Source: Heterobilharzia americana
Taxonomy: Eukaryota > Platyhelminthes > Trematoda > Strigeidida > Schistosomatidae
DNA length: 64,000 nucleotides
NCBI GenBank assembly: GCA_944470555.2
Contig: CALYCZ020000348.1
Coordinates: 1 to 64,000 of the forward strand
Direction: 5' to 3'
The notes beneath the pieces are model-generated. The model was given only the letters and a program-made list of their open reading frames with translations. It ran no database searches and was not told the DNA's origin. Position numbers and translations under genes: made by a program. Positions 45,337 to 58,700 of the stretch are shown here, one piece after another (positions within the stretch are counted from its first letter, which is position 1; each line of letters starts with the position of its first letter).

Positions 45337-48300
45337 ATTATTTGTCATTTGGGATCATAGTGGAACATACGGCTTCAGTAGCACATCGCCATTGCACTCT
45401 CTTCTCTCCAGTCTTTTCAACCTGGCTCCAGTACTGTCCAGAAACCTTCATTTCTTCCTCACACCATCTCCCCCATGTCACCCTCGGACACTGAACTCAT
45501 CGTTTCTCATTTGGCTTCCACTTGAAGGCCAGGACTGACCTGGTGCATGATGACTCCTATCGGTCTTCTCAGTCAGTGTCCAATCAGATCCATCTCCACT
45601 TTCTTCTGCATATTTCTGGGTTAATGGGTTCTTGGTTGGTTCGTTGCCAGCCAGCCAGCCAGAATGAGTTCCTTATTGCTTACTCTTTCTGGCCTCCTGA
45701 TCTGAGCTTCAGTATCGAGCGTGGCCAGTTGTTGATGAATGTCTGTAGTTTGTTGGAAATGCTTTCGTAACGCGTCAAGTCTCTCAACCATCACGTAGAA
45801 ACACTGACTTGACATTAGTATTAGTGTTGGAAATCCATATCTTGTTCAAGCTTTATGCTGAGTGAAGTGCAGTAGATCTTTACACTGATTTAAGGTTAAT
45901 GAATGTCTGTCTTGCCGCCTTTCCGATCCTGGCTTCGACATTCTCATCTGTGCCTCCACCTGTAGTTGAAAGGATGCTGCTCTGCCTAGGTAGGTGAATG
46001 AGACAACATGCTTTAGATTTCTATCGTTCATGGTGATTGGTGCTTCTTGCTGTTGATGTGATTTGGTGGGTATCTTCATCACCTCTGTCTTCTCTACGTT
46101 CACCTGAAGGAAGTCCCATCTTCGCTATCGAGCCTCGCCTTGCCTCACCTCCCCTGCCAACGTTTTGGTTTTCGCCTGTACACCTTCAAGTTTGCGTGAC
46201 AAGACATTGGACATAATTCTGTATTGGCGAAATCCAAATCTGCTAGTGTCTTTTCATCGGTCAAACAGCACATGCGTCTCTCCTCGCTCCCCACATTTTT
46301 TGCGTGATCCAGTCGAGTCCAGTCGAGTAGACCACAATCAGGAAGGTAATCGGTGATAGTAGACGGCAACCTTGTCTTAATCCTGTCTTCACTTCATGGG
46401 CATTACTGACTAGCTTCACACTGTGAATCACACGGCATGCAGCCTGTAGCATTATATAGCATGTAGTGGCTGTTGAATGAGGTTGGTAGAGGTTTGTGGC
46501 ACTGAAACCGTGGTGTTGTAGCATGATTCAGTTGACTTCCATTCTATGCTCTGTTCTATGATCCTGTGTAGTGTGTCGTTACATTGTGGTCCCCATATGA
46601 TTTGTTATTCCTGAAGCCAGCCAGTCAGCAGATTCCAGTCATAATTTTGAGTCCAGAGAATCCTTTATCTCTCCAGGATAATGTGGCCTAATATTTTGTC
46701 GTGGGTGGAGAGGAGAATGATTCCGCACCAGTTTGTGTTCTTCGAAGACTTAGGTCACCCTTCTTTGGGAGCATGACAGGGTAGCCCTTCTACTAATCAA
46801 TCGACAGGTGCCTTTTCTTCCTTCCAAAACTTCCGCAACAGTGATGAGAGCATGTCCACCACTGATATCTCTGCGTCTGCTTTCAGTGTTTCCGGCGGAA
46901 TTTCGTCTAGACCTGCTGCTTTCCCGGGTTTCAGCGACTTTATGGCGTTCAGGACATCGCGTTTCGTCGGAGGGCTTGTCTTCACTGATAGTTCTGTATC
47001 TGGGCCGCTGGTGGTATTTCTAGACGTGTTGCAGGTGGTGGTCGATTCAAGAGTTTTTTGAAGTGTTCAGCCTATCGTTTCCTTTGTTCCTACTCTTTGG
47101 TGGTAACTGGGTTCCCTTCGCTATCTCTCATTGGTTTCATCGGTGTTCATCTCTTCCCTAGCAGATAGTAACCAGGTTATTTGATGTAATGTTGTCAGGA
47201 CTCCGTCTCTCCTACCTGCAGCCTGTTCTGCTTCACTTGCCAATGTGTCGTAGAAGTGTCTTTTTACTTTCCACACACTCTTCTTCACTCCTTTCTACAG
47301 TGTAGTGTTTTATATGTTGTACTGAGTTCCTCTTTTCTTTGTTAATCCCTGCACTGCACTGCACTGTACTGCACTGCACTGCACTGGTTCATCTTCTGCT
47401 TCACCATCACCATCTTCCTCTCCCCGCTCTATCAGCTTCCATATGTCCTCGAGATCCATTCCTTGTCTCGTCTCGTCTTGCTTCTTCTTCCTTCCTAACA
47501 CGGTTGTGCATGTCTCCTTCCACATCTCTTTCAAACAGTTCCAGTGTTCTTTCACGTCCGATCCTTCAGGGATGTTGCTCAATGTCTCCCACTCTGTCCT
47601 GATGACTGAATCATGTGAAGTAGTTTCATCCTCTGTACTTTCGTCCTTCAGTTCACTTTCTCTTCTGAGTGTTCAACTTCAACTGTGGTCTATCATCACC
47701 TGCTTCTCTCAAGGCTTTCAACTTGATTTTGCAGGTAGCTTCCTTGCACTGGATGGTGAGTGGGCTGAACCCACATCTGCTCCACTTCCTCCTCTGATCT
47801 TGTGTCCAGTAGGCTGACTGTGTCTCCACTTTCTTCACATTGAGATGAAGTCGATGTGATGTTTGGTGTAGTGTGTCCATCTGGTGAATGGTGAAATCAA
47901 GTGCATGTCGCTGCCTTGTGAATATCCCCGTGTTTGTACAAACTACCTCTAGTCACCAAATCGTTGAATGTGCATAAGTCTGCAAATAGTTCTCCATCTT
48001 CGTTCATCATTTCACTGAGTGCTTCTCGACTCATGATCGGTTCTCCTCCTGTGTTGTGGGCTTCCAGTTTCGCATTCATGTCACCCCACCCATTAGAATG
48101 GATTTCGATGTCACCAACTGTGTTGGAGTCTTGTCAAGTACTGATTGCAGTTGTTTGTGGACTTTCTCCCTATCCACTTGGTCTGCATTATTTGTAGGTG
48201 CATAGGGTAGCGTAGCATTGTATGATTGTGACTTGCCTTACTCTTGAGTTGAATCCATCTTGCTGTCATGATGCTGATGCGGGAGGAGGAGATTGGTTCC

Positions 48301-48797
48301 CACTGTATGGGAGAGAGCCTTCGATGTTGTTGGGGGCATCATGATAGCCACTGAGAAACTCAGTGCGCTCGTAGTTATCATCTGGGTGACAATATCGGAG
48401 TAGATTATTCACTCTGCAGTTGGCAGTTTGGAGAGTCCACCTTCATTCCATCTGCCTATGCATTTTCGAAGCTTTTCCATCCCATACCTTCTCATCTCTT
48501 TTGCGATTTGGGTAGCCTTTGTAGGTTCATGCATACTGTTAATATTCTATGACACCACGTTTACTTTCGCTTTCATCGTGAGAACTCACATCCGCCAATT
48601 GGCTTCTCGAAACTTTTTCCAACCGGCATCATTTCTTCTCTCTGACTTCAGCGAGGAATAAGTTTGTTTTTATTTGCGATATTTTGTTCATGGTCTGAAG
48701 TTTCTATAGCAGTTGGATTGGTCATCCGGGGTAGGGTTGCTGGCCTTATGTCCAACCTTCCTCTTTACCCTAGCTTAGTACCAGCTAGTAACTAGTG
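45337..48797 (-). mobile_element. SR2-like retrotransposon, full span but frame-broken
   Basis: Minus strand; 5' end consensus CTAGTTACTAGCTGG at the top, ATT-rich end at 45337. The best reference for the fragments at 4415, 10897, 19650 and 21159. Carries LKPGKAAGLDEIPPETLK (46797-46985), KTGLRQGC (46261-46524), [20 protein letters not shown] (47897-48079). Frame breaks match those at 4415-7209. Confidence 0.9.
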
Positions 48798-49205
48798 ACG
48801 TATGTAATTACGCTGGGTTGCAGAAATACACATATATTTTTTCTGCTTATTGCATGCGTCTACCAATCAATAATTCGTCAAAGGAAAGGTCGATTCCAAG
48901 CATCGTAGTACAGCGTATTTTCATACTGGTTTACGTTATCGAAATTTACGAAGTGGCAGTAGCATAGTAGTTATCAAGTCTGACAAAGCCAACCTAATGC
49001 TACTCATGACTGTGAAGATTACCAAGTGGAAGTTAGCAAAAGTGGCCAAACAACATCACGGAAAGAGAAGAAGAAACACACATGCACAATTATGGAGAAA
49101 ACGAAAAATTTAACTCATTATTTAACATTACACGGGATATAGAGCAGAACTCCATTATGAAATAGTGGAAACTATTTGTAGCTCAGATGGGTGGTCTCAA
49201 TTGTA
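48798..49205. other. Spacer, no gene seen
   Basis: No recognisable gene; the last 80 bp resembles 62735-62800 and leads into the hairpin. Confidence 0.4.
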
Positions 49206-49362
49206 TTGTGTTCTCTGAGCTGGGTTGTTTAATCGTAAAGCTTTCATCGTCCCTCTAGACGACATCGTCAGCACTAACTTCGGTATGAACTTAGTGCTGA
49301 TGATGTCGTCTAGAAGGGCGATGGGAGCTTCAAGATTAAACAACCCAGCTCAAAGAACACAC
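49206..49362. repeat. Long hairpin (about 70-bp arms, 13-base loop)
   Basis: 49206-49277 and 49291-49362 are near-perfect reverse complements (for example TCTAGACGACATCGTCAGCA against TGCTGATGATGTCGTCTAGA) with a few mismatches. No coding content. A diverged single-arm relative is at 62755-62885. Confidence 0.92.
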
Positions 49363-49377
49363 TGCGAACAAGAAATC

Positions 49378-49812
49378 CATTATTTCCACCAAAATTCCCA
49401 TATTAATTTCACGCTGTAGGATAAAACGTGGACAAGTACCCTGCATATTTATGGTAGGGAGGGCACCTGGAAACGATGATTTCTCTCCACATTTTCGCTG
49501 GTGAACCTAAGAAGGTGATGGATATTGCTGAAGATGCCCACGACTTCTCATTCAACAGCTATCTTATCATAAACAGTGAATATTTTGCCTACATTCTAGA
49601 GATTGCATTCAAGTTTACTTACTTCGTTTTACAATTGAACGCTCACCAGTCTCACCGGGAACAACTCAGGGAGTGTAGAAGCTACAACGGAGTTCATTGA
49701 TGCCCGTTCACATGCTGATTAATTTCATTATTTAACACAACACGTCACACAGATCATAACTCCATTATTTCCACTAAAATTCTTTTATTATTAATTTCAC
49801 GCTGTAGGATGA
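49378..49812. repeat. Short direct repeat pair
   Basis: 49378-49426 and 49764-49812 share CATTATTTCCAC(C/T)AAAATTC and TTAATTTCACGCTGTAGGAT. They bracket about 340 bp, perhaps terminal parts of a lost element linked to the hairpin. Confidence 0.7.
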
Positions 49813-50043
49813 AACCCATTGATGCAGTGGGTGTATTTCGAACTGAGTCATTTGCTGGAGTGTAAAACTGAGCATTCTGTTGTTGAAGAGAGTGCTTTTT
49901 TGGATTCCATCCACAGTTCGAATACTTGCCTTGTAAGAAAAATCGGAAACAATATTGATTGTTTCTCTCTAAACTATAAGCTTTCGACTCAGACTTTTCT
50001 ATTCTGTAGTGCAGCACACGAACTCGCCTGGATAACTAGTTCA

Positions 50044-53000
50044 CTAGTTACTAGCCGGTCCTAAGCCCGAGTAAAGAGGGAAGGTTGGGCATAAGGCTAG
50101 CAACCCTACCCCGTTAAACAAATCTAACCGCTAAAGAAACTTCAAAGCACAAACGATATATAAAAAATAAAAACAAACTTATTCCTCGCTGGAATCGGAG
50201 AGGCGAAATGACGCCAGTTGGTGAAAGCTTTCGGGAAGCAAATTGGCCGATGTGTCTTCTCTCAATCAAAGCAAAAGTAAACGTGGGGACATGAAATGTC
50301 CACACCATGTTTGAACCCAGTAAGGCAGCCCAAATTGCAAAAGAGATGAGAAGGTATCACACTGAAGTGCTTGGGATTTGCGAAACCAGATGGAATGGGA
50401 GTGGACTCTCCAAACTGTCAACTGGAGAATCAATAATCTACTCCGTTACTGTCACCCAGACGACAACCATGAGCACACTGAGTTTTGGAGTGGCTACCAT
50501 GATGTCCCCAACTGCGTCGAAGGCTCTCATGCAGTGGGAACCAATCTCCTCCAGCATAAGGATCATGACAGCAAGATTCAACTCAAAAGGAAGGAAGGTC
50601 ACAATCATACAATGCTAAGCTATGCACCTACAAATAATGCAGAGCAAGAGAAGAAGGAGGAATTCTACAGACAACTTCAATCAACACTAGACAAGACACC
50701 GCTCAAGTTGGCGATATCAAAATTCTAATGGGTGACATGAATGCCAAACTGGGAGTGGACAACACAGGAAGAGAACTAGCCATGGGTCGAGAAGCGCTAG
50801 GTGAGGTGATGAACGAGAATGGTGAATTGTTTGCAGAATTCTGTGCATTCAACGAGTTGGTGATTGGAGGCAGTCAGGCAGTGTGTTCAAGCACAAGGAT
50901 ATCCACAGAGCGACATGGATTTCACCAGACACCGGACACACTAAAAATCAGATCGACTTCATCTCAATCTCAAGAAAATGGAGACGCAGTCTACTTAACA
51001 CAAGGTCAAGAAGAGGAGCAGATGTAGGCTCAGACCACTCACTATCTAGTGCAAGGAACCTTCCAAATCAAGTTGAAAGCCTTCAAGGAAGCTGGTGATA
51101 GACCTCAGATTAAGTACGACACTCGGAAACTGAAGGATGAAACTACAGAGGAGATCTTCATGGCAGCCATCAAGACAAAATGGGAGATATCGAGGAACAT
51201 CCGTGAAGAAACCTGTGTGGAAGAACACTGGAAGTCTTTGAAAGAGATGTGGAAAGAAACCTGCACAACCGTATTAAGAAGGAAGAAGAAAGAAGACAAG
51301 GAATGGATACGGACGGATAACTGGAAGCTGATAGAGGAGAGGAGGATGGTGAAGCAGAAGATAAACCAGTGCAAGGATGCTCAGAGACAAGAGGAACTGA
51401 GCACAATGTATGAGACACTGGACACAGAAGTGAAGAAGAGTGAACGGAAAGACAAAAGACACTTCTACGAAACACTGGCAAGTGAAGCAGAACAGGCTGC
51501 AGGTAAGAGAGACACAGACCTGACGACATTGCATCAAATAACCAGGTTGTTATCTGGGAAGAGATCAACACACACATGAAACGAATAAAAGATGAAGGAG
51601 GAAATTTAATTACGAAAGAAGAGAAATAGAGGAAACAATGGGTCGACCACTTCAAGAAGCTCTTGAATCGACCACCACCTGCACTTCATCCAGAAATACC
51701 ACCTACAACCCAGCCACAGAACTACAAGTGAACATAAATCCTCCAACAAAAATGGAAGTCCTGAACGCCATAAAGCTACTGAAATGCGGGAAAGCAGCAG
51801 GACCAGATAGAATTTCGCCGGAAGCACTGAGAACAGACGCAGTGACAACAGCGGACATGCTCACACCACTATTACAAAATGTCTGGAAGGAAGGGAAGGT
51901 AGCTGGCGATTGGAAGAAGGGTTACCTTGTCAAACTGCCGAAGAAGGGAGACCTCAGTGTTTGCAAGAACTGATGCGGAATCACTCTCCTGTCCACAACG
52001 CTTCGCATCATCATAGAACAGAGCATAGAATGGCAATCAGCTCTCTACCTCAACTTCATCGACTTTGAGAAGGCCTTTGACAGCGTCGACCGACAAGTAA
52101 TTTGGAAACTGCTTCAATACTACGGAGTACCGCAAACCCTTATCCGCCTCATTCAACAACTATATGAAGATGCCACATGCCAAGTAATTCACAATGGGAA
52201 GCTGAGTGATGCTTTCGAAGTGAAGACAGGAGTGAAACAAGGTTGCCTACTATCCCCCATGATATTCCTGATTGTGGTCGACTGTATCATGCAGCAAACA
52301 GTGGGGAGCGAGAAGAGAGGGATACGCTGGACGACGGAAAAGAACCTAGAAGACTTGGATTTCGCCGATGACTTGTGCCTAATATCACATAAACTTGAAG
52401 ATCTGCAGGCAAAAACTAACAAGTTGACAGAAAAGATGAGGCAGCTAAGAGAGGACTTCAAGTAAATATAGAGAAGAGAGAGGTGCTGAAAATACCGCAC
52501 CAACAACTCCAACAACAACAACAAACTCCAGTCACCATCAACGGGAGAAACCTAAAGGAAGTAACCTCCTTCACCTATCCAGGAAGCACTGTTTCAACTA
52601 CAGGCGGCGGGACAGACGAGGATGTCAAAGTCAGAATCGGTAAGCCAGCTAGACAGGCGTTCATTAGCCTGAAACCAGTGTGGAGATCTCCTGCACTCAG
52701 CTTGTGGAACAAGATACGGATTTTCTACACCAACGTCAAGTCAGTGCTTCTGTATGGCTCAGAGACTTGGCGCGTCACGAAAGGGATTTCCAATAAACTA
52801 CAGACATTCATCAACAACTGCTTACTCTGGCTTGCTACTGAAGATCAGATGGATTGCCAGAAAGAATAAGCAACAAGGTGCTCTGGGAACGAACCAACCA
52901 AGAACCTATTGCTGAACAAATATGCAGGAGGAAGTGGAGGTGGATTGGGCAAACACTGAGAAGGCCGACTGAGGACATCACGCATCAGGCCAGTTGCTCG

Positions 53001-53196
53001 AGTGGAATCCCCAGCGGAAGTGACGAGTTGGACGTCCGAGGGTGACATGGAGGAGGTCGTGCGAGCACAAAAATAAGAGCTTCTGGGCAGTCGTGGAAAC
53101 AGGTTCAGAAGATCTCAGAGAACAGAGGTCACTGGAGGCGTGCAACTGAAGCCCTATGTTCCACTAGGAACCCCAAGGACTAATAATAATAATAAT
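50044..53196 (+). mobile_element. SR2-like retrotransposon, plus strand, internally deleted
   Basis: From 5' CACTAGTTACTAGCCGGTCC to an (AAT)n tail at 53183-53196. Endonuclease part: AKEMRRYHTEVLGICETRWN (50307-50618; Glu of ETRW), GDMNAKLG (50728-51027), SDH near 51032. RT part: [16 protein letters not shown] (51638-51973), [14 protein letters not shown] (about 52050), [12 protein letters not shown] and [15 protein letters not shown] with the catalytic DD (52220-52465). C-terminal part NVKSVLLYGSETWRVTKG and [20 protein letters not shown]. Stops and shifts split it into at least eight frames. About 150 bp between the LLS and LRIII motifs (around 51990), present in the 35.9-kb copy, is missing. 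Confidence 0.92.
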
Positions 53197-55623
53197 AGTG
53201 AAGCACACAGTCACCTATCGGTGTTTCCTTACACCTGAGATAACTGTCACGATGTCTGTCGCTGTACAAATCAGGAGCATTCAAAAGCGTTTCATTGTGA
53301 TATGACGAACCTATAAAATAAAAGGTATAAATTTTGAGATCTCACAGTTGCTTCCACTCACAATGCACCTTATGCGTGAGGAGCTAAGCCCAAGTAGTCT
53401 ATGCTGTTACCATTGGTTCTAGCATGGCTCCACCTATCGAGGCTTGATCATTGAAGTAGTGCTGCCATCACCTACCTACACGATGGGTATGTCTCAAACT
53501 TACTATGTGGAACTTCACATTGTTCGTCAACTATTGAACTTGAAAACGTGTCACCTAATAAGGACAGTCACTGTCGTGAGGTCTCTGTTTGCGTTGTCTA
53601 CTTTTATTACTTTTTCAGTGCAAATCAGTGGTCAAGAAAAATAGGATTTGGTTAAGTTGTGTCATTAGTCAGGAATTTTCCGCCAACTGAATGTTTTCTT
53701 AGCAATATCTGCGAAAGGTATCTGCAGCTTTGGGATAAACTTGATGTGACACACGTATGTAAGCAGAGAAATAAGATGCCGCACACATGAGACTATGTGT
53801 TTATTTATTACACCTAATTGAGTTAAGGTGTCTTTTGCAGCGAACGTCGAAATAGGCTAACAACAGCACACAGAAATCTTGAAAAACAGAGAAATTCTTC
53901 TGAAATCATTGGCAGATGCTACCAATGTGTGTGAATCTTTGCCGAAGATAACTAGTATTTGTCTGATTATTCATTCAAATAAATCATACGGTCTGGAGTG
54001 AAACGAGTTGGGTATTGATCGGAACATATGTAAAACGATGGCAAAACAGTAAACTATCTTTTAATAAATGCGTTTCCTTCTGTGTCGATTTAGCACCCTC
54101 ATCCTTGAAATTCAGCATCTGCTGATGCTCCATAGCGGTTTCTAATAACTGAAACTGGTGCCTTGAATATCATTTGTTTTAGTCACATTGCATTTTTCTG
54201 CCACCTATGATTGTACTCCACCGTTATTGTTGGTGACATGTAATCAACCCATACTATGCAAAATAGTTGTTTTGAAGTACACATGAAGGCCTGTTGAAAG
54301 TGCGAGTGATTTCGAGCGACACAATAAACTCCCCACTCACTGTGATATAAATTAGTAATTCACTCTCCAGCATGTAGTAACTTTCATTTACAAGGAGAAT
54401 TGTCTTAATTCCTGAACACATGACAGCTGATTTTCGGATTGCATATAACTAGTTAAAATCACCATGCAGACATTCGGAAAAGTATTAGGAGGTAATAGAA
54501 TCAACAAATGGACTACTTCGCTCCAGCAGTCTGTGCAACATGATTGTATCTCTCAGCTTTAATGGGAACCACAGATAACTTCTGCTTGTATCCATGCTTC
54601 ATTTCACCTGGGCAACAAAGTAGTATTATCCCTCTTGACGGATATGATATGGATATAATTCATTCACCATTGCTAACATACGTCAAAGTAGGTAACATAC
54701 AATGTGATTGAAATCAGAAGACAGTGGATTTTGTTATTCATTTATCAGATATCAAGAGTGGTAAGGATTAACAGAAAGGAGAGATGAAATCATTATTTTA
54801 GGTTAACTCGTGTTACATGGAAATTCAAGTTGAACAATCAATCGGGTGATTCTAGTAACTGTGTTACTAGGAATCACAAGCCGTTGTACATCTCGGGTTT
54901 CATTATCTCCGACGCTATCAAATGAAAAATGAACGGAACATGAACTTCGAGTATTAGAATAAATGCTGTTGATCTAAATGTAATTTCATGGCGTGTGTCT
55001 ACTACTTTGTTTTGAAAAATTCTAATTTTCATCATGACATACGTTTAGTGGAACCTTATGAAGAAGAAATTTTGACATGATGTGATCATTTGAAACCTTT
55101 GAAATCTGTAGTCCACCTCAAGTTTGCTTCGAACTGTGCAGGATTTCTTCACAATAACTTTGGTGCAAAGATACTTTATTTCCGGATTCCACACATTTGG
55201 TGCAGCAGGTTGTAATGATTGACACGGAAATCAATATATTGGCTGAAAATTCTACTTGTCTGCAATAGGGTTAGGGGAGCATTTATATCAGTCATCAGAC
55301 TTCAATCAGTTTTTCGATATATTTAAACGATTGATTCAGGTCGAAAGCGAAATTGAGATTGTTCGTCATCGACAACACAGTTAAATTTCTCGTTTGCTAC
55401 TGAAGGAACTGGATGTAGAGGCGGAATCCATCAGACTAGTTAGCCGTGATGTTTCGTATTCATACAGGTCTTCATCTACCTATTCATCTGAAAAAAACAC
55501 TTGCTAAGTTTCCTAATACAAGCGTTGTTTTACACATGCTTGTAGTTTGTTGCTAGCCTTCTGATTCAAAAGTCGTCAATATTAAAGGGGACAAGAAAAA
55601 TGTGTTATACAAACTATACTTAC
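53197..55623. other. 3' flank of gene B; no sure exon
   Basis: 2.4 kb where the last exon of gene B is expected. A minus-strand stretch at 54513-54607 looks coding but is out of phase (see rejected items). Confidence 0.4.
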
Positions 55624-55755
55624 CCCACACACTCGGTTCGCTGGAGGGCAAACGGCTTCTCCTGTTATTTGGCCTGTTTTGATTTTTGCTACTCCTGAGT
55701 TGCACGGGAAGGGTTGACCACCAACGAGAATTTTGAGACCACCGTTACAAGAGTA
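55624..55755 (-). CDS. Gene B exon equivalent to exon 15
   Basis: 44 codons, YSCNGGLKILVGGQPFPCNS then GVAKIKTGQITGEAVCPP and ANRVCG. Acceptor TTTTACAG, donor GTAAGT. Confidence 0.88.
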
Positions 55756-58700
55756 CTGTAAAAGAATTTGTTAGAGTATGTTATTTTTCCTAGAACAAGA
55801 AGTGTTTTCGCTGGCAGAAATAAAATTACACGAGTTACCGATCTCCGACACAGTGAATAGGATCATTGTTCATAAACTTGACTGCTTGTATATCACATCT
55901 TCTTCACGCTTCATGACAAAATATAGTATAAAGCATTATCCACATTGACGGAATTTGCTCTGATTTAACATGTGCACATCAAACCGCATCATGCATGTGA
56001 CAGAACAGCTAATATTTTGCTTAATCCTTTTGAAGACACTTTTAAATTATGTCTTGACGACTGATGCATTCAACTGCTCATCATAGGTGTGTCGAGTATT
56101 ATGAAGGTGCAATTCACCGAATCAATGTCATTCTGTACTCAGTCAAAGCCGTGACACATGTACGGGTTGAGTAGCTGTTCCGAACTGACATTCTTCTGAA
56201 TCACAACCGAATGGTTTCAGGTCACACGAAGGGCACTGCTCCAGACACAGAAGATTTGACTGATCAGTGACTGAATACCTACCTACAGTTGGTTGGTAGG
56301 ATTTGCAAATAAACACAATGGAAATCTACATGATAGTGAAAAAAAGCATGGACTGCTGATGCAGTGATGCAGTGGTTGGCAATAATGTTCATACGTATTA
56401 CCAAACTACCCATTTGTTTTCGATCTAGTTGGTGCATTTGTCGGTAGGGAATAACCCAGTACGATTATCTTAAATCGGCAATGCGTCAAGCTATCCGGCA
56501 CCGTGGGCGTCACAGGAGTTAATAACTAGAACTTTGTCCGTCGTGATTGCAGTAGCCCACAACGGAAGAAATCGCCGTGAAACATGTTTCAAACGCCGGA
56601 GGATCTGTCGGCTTAGAAAGGCAGAATAAATGAGAGCAAATGCAAACTTCAAGTCAGCCGCAAATGTTGCACACCACACAAGGCTGGTTACTGTAACCGC
56701 CAGATTGTTCAAGTAGTTCACGAACACCAACTGGCTAACAGCAGACCAACATGGCCTATCGTTCTTGGTTCCGATCCAAAAGGACAACCTTCATCACAGA
56801 TTCAACTGAAGGGATGTGGAAATCCTGCAAAAGGCAGGTTCGAAAGCTGCAGGCGAATTCTTAGGAGCTTCGCACTGAATTGGTTAACCAAGTGAGAAGT
56901 TACCGAAGAAATCAATAATCAAGCACAATATTAGTAACAAGCAGATTCATTCTGCTTTTCGAAATATGATAGAAATACAGTTCCGACTTACAACTAGGTA
57001 ATAGGGCAGGCAAGCAAGTCACTGTCTAAACATTAGTGTGACTTCTGAACATATCTCACCCATTTAAGGTATCAGTGGTGGTAAAATCATCGTCTGACGA
57101 TGAAATGCCTAAGCTAAGAGAACGTCAGAGCACCATGACCCGAAATCTGTTTCACTCGGAGCACATTTCCTGCTCTATCTCTGTGTACTGGAAATCGTTA
57201 TTTTGAAAGAGAAACGATTATGTGCTGATTAACTGATAGATACAATTGGTGATCTGATTGTAGTAGTTCTATTTTCTGTGGTCAGAGCCATGAGAATGAG
57301 GATGGATATTTCAGAAGTGATGAGTTGAACTACAGCTACTATTCATCACCGTGCCTGTGGCATCTCTCGCTTTGTTTTCCTATATGTCAATTACTAATTC
57401 CCTTTTTAACCAGGTACTTATTCACGTTTCCAAAATTCCTTTGGATTCTGCGATAAGAATAATAAACACGATGTTCATTCTGTGTTAGGCGTCGATTGCA
57501 GAAATGGGATTTCGCAAAAGCATGATCAATACGCTGATTCAACAAACAATTGGAAAAATGATAAGGAGGTGCATGAAGATTGTTATCACAATTCGAAAAC
57601 CATCATTTATTCTCCATTCATTCAGGTGGAATCAGGGAACACTATGTACATCTTATCATTGTTATGGTTATTCTCTTTTATAATTACAAACCAGACACAA
57701 CACGTGATTTGAGCATTGTGCGTGCACACACTTTATAACGTGGAAGTTTCACAAACTTACTTGATGACAGGTGGCCCTAACTCGGGAATCTCTTGATATC
57801 GCTCCCTTCATTTTGACTTCCCATGTTCCTTTGTGCTTAATGCAGAGTGAATTGTTTCCGAAATCTTGACCAAACATGTTTCCTGCTTGAGCTTTGAAAT
57901 AGAATACAGAATGGATGAATAACTAATGTATTCCGTAAAAAGGAGAGCATTTGTTGAACACAATGATGAATACATATATTTCATGTGCCCCACTTGCTAC
58001 ATAGATAAGTGTGAAAATTGACAGCACCTCCTCAACTGGCTACAGCTTGAGGGTGTCGACTAGCTTCAGTGGTAGCTTCACTGGTGTTAACCATACATTC
58101 CCATTTCTATTGTTCTCATGTTGATGCTAGATATGACGGCTCGAAACAGAAGTGACAAATGTCACGCCCTCAAGACATCGAGGTAACACAGGCGTTCTAG
58201 TGGTGATATCCATTTCATGACTTACAATAACTCTTTGACACATGCCCAGTTCCTTGAAAATTCCAGTGAGAGTAATTTTTGTGGGAGGCTCTTAGAATAA
58301 GCTACGAACTTCATTGACAATGCAGTGTCGAATGAAGCCTAGTAAAGGCGAAGTGACTAAGGTATGGCTGAAAATTAGGCTGCAATGCTTGCAGTTCTCT
58401 TTCCTGACTAGAACGCTTCACACAAATTCAGTCAACTGGTACTTTCAAGAAAGTCAATGAGCGAATATATTTGTTCCTCATGATCGTAAGAATGTTCCAA
58501 AATGCAGGTGAGTGTGTAGTCGAATGCAAACCGAATTTGTGATTATTATTACTGTTAGCGATGATATTGAGGTGACCAGTAATGCCACCCATGATGGAAC
58601 TTCAAATCCAAGGAGGTATTTCATCCTTATGAACATCTCTATCACTAGCGTTGTCAAGGTTCCTTTCAGAGTTCTATTCAGGTACCCACTTCACATCACA

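Noticed and set aside
54513..54607. Possible last exon of gene B on the minus strand: acceptor CCCAG, then EMKHGYKQKLSVVPIKAERY and a stop after 30 codons.
   Set aside because: It needs one base from the exon before, but the exon ending at 55624 ends on a whole codon; joining them directly gives a stop after two residues. Could be right if a small exon lies between.
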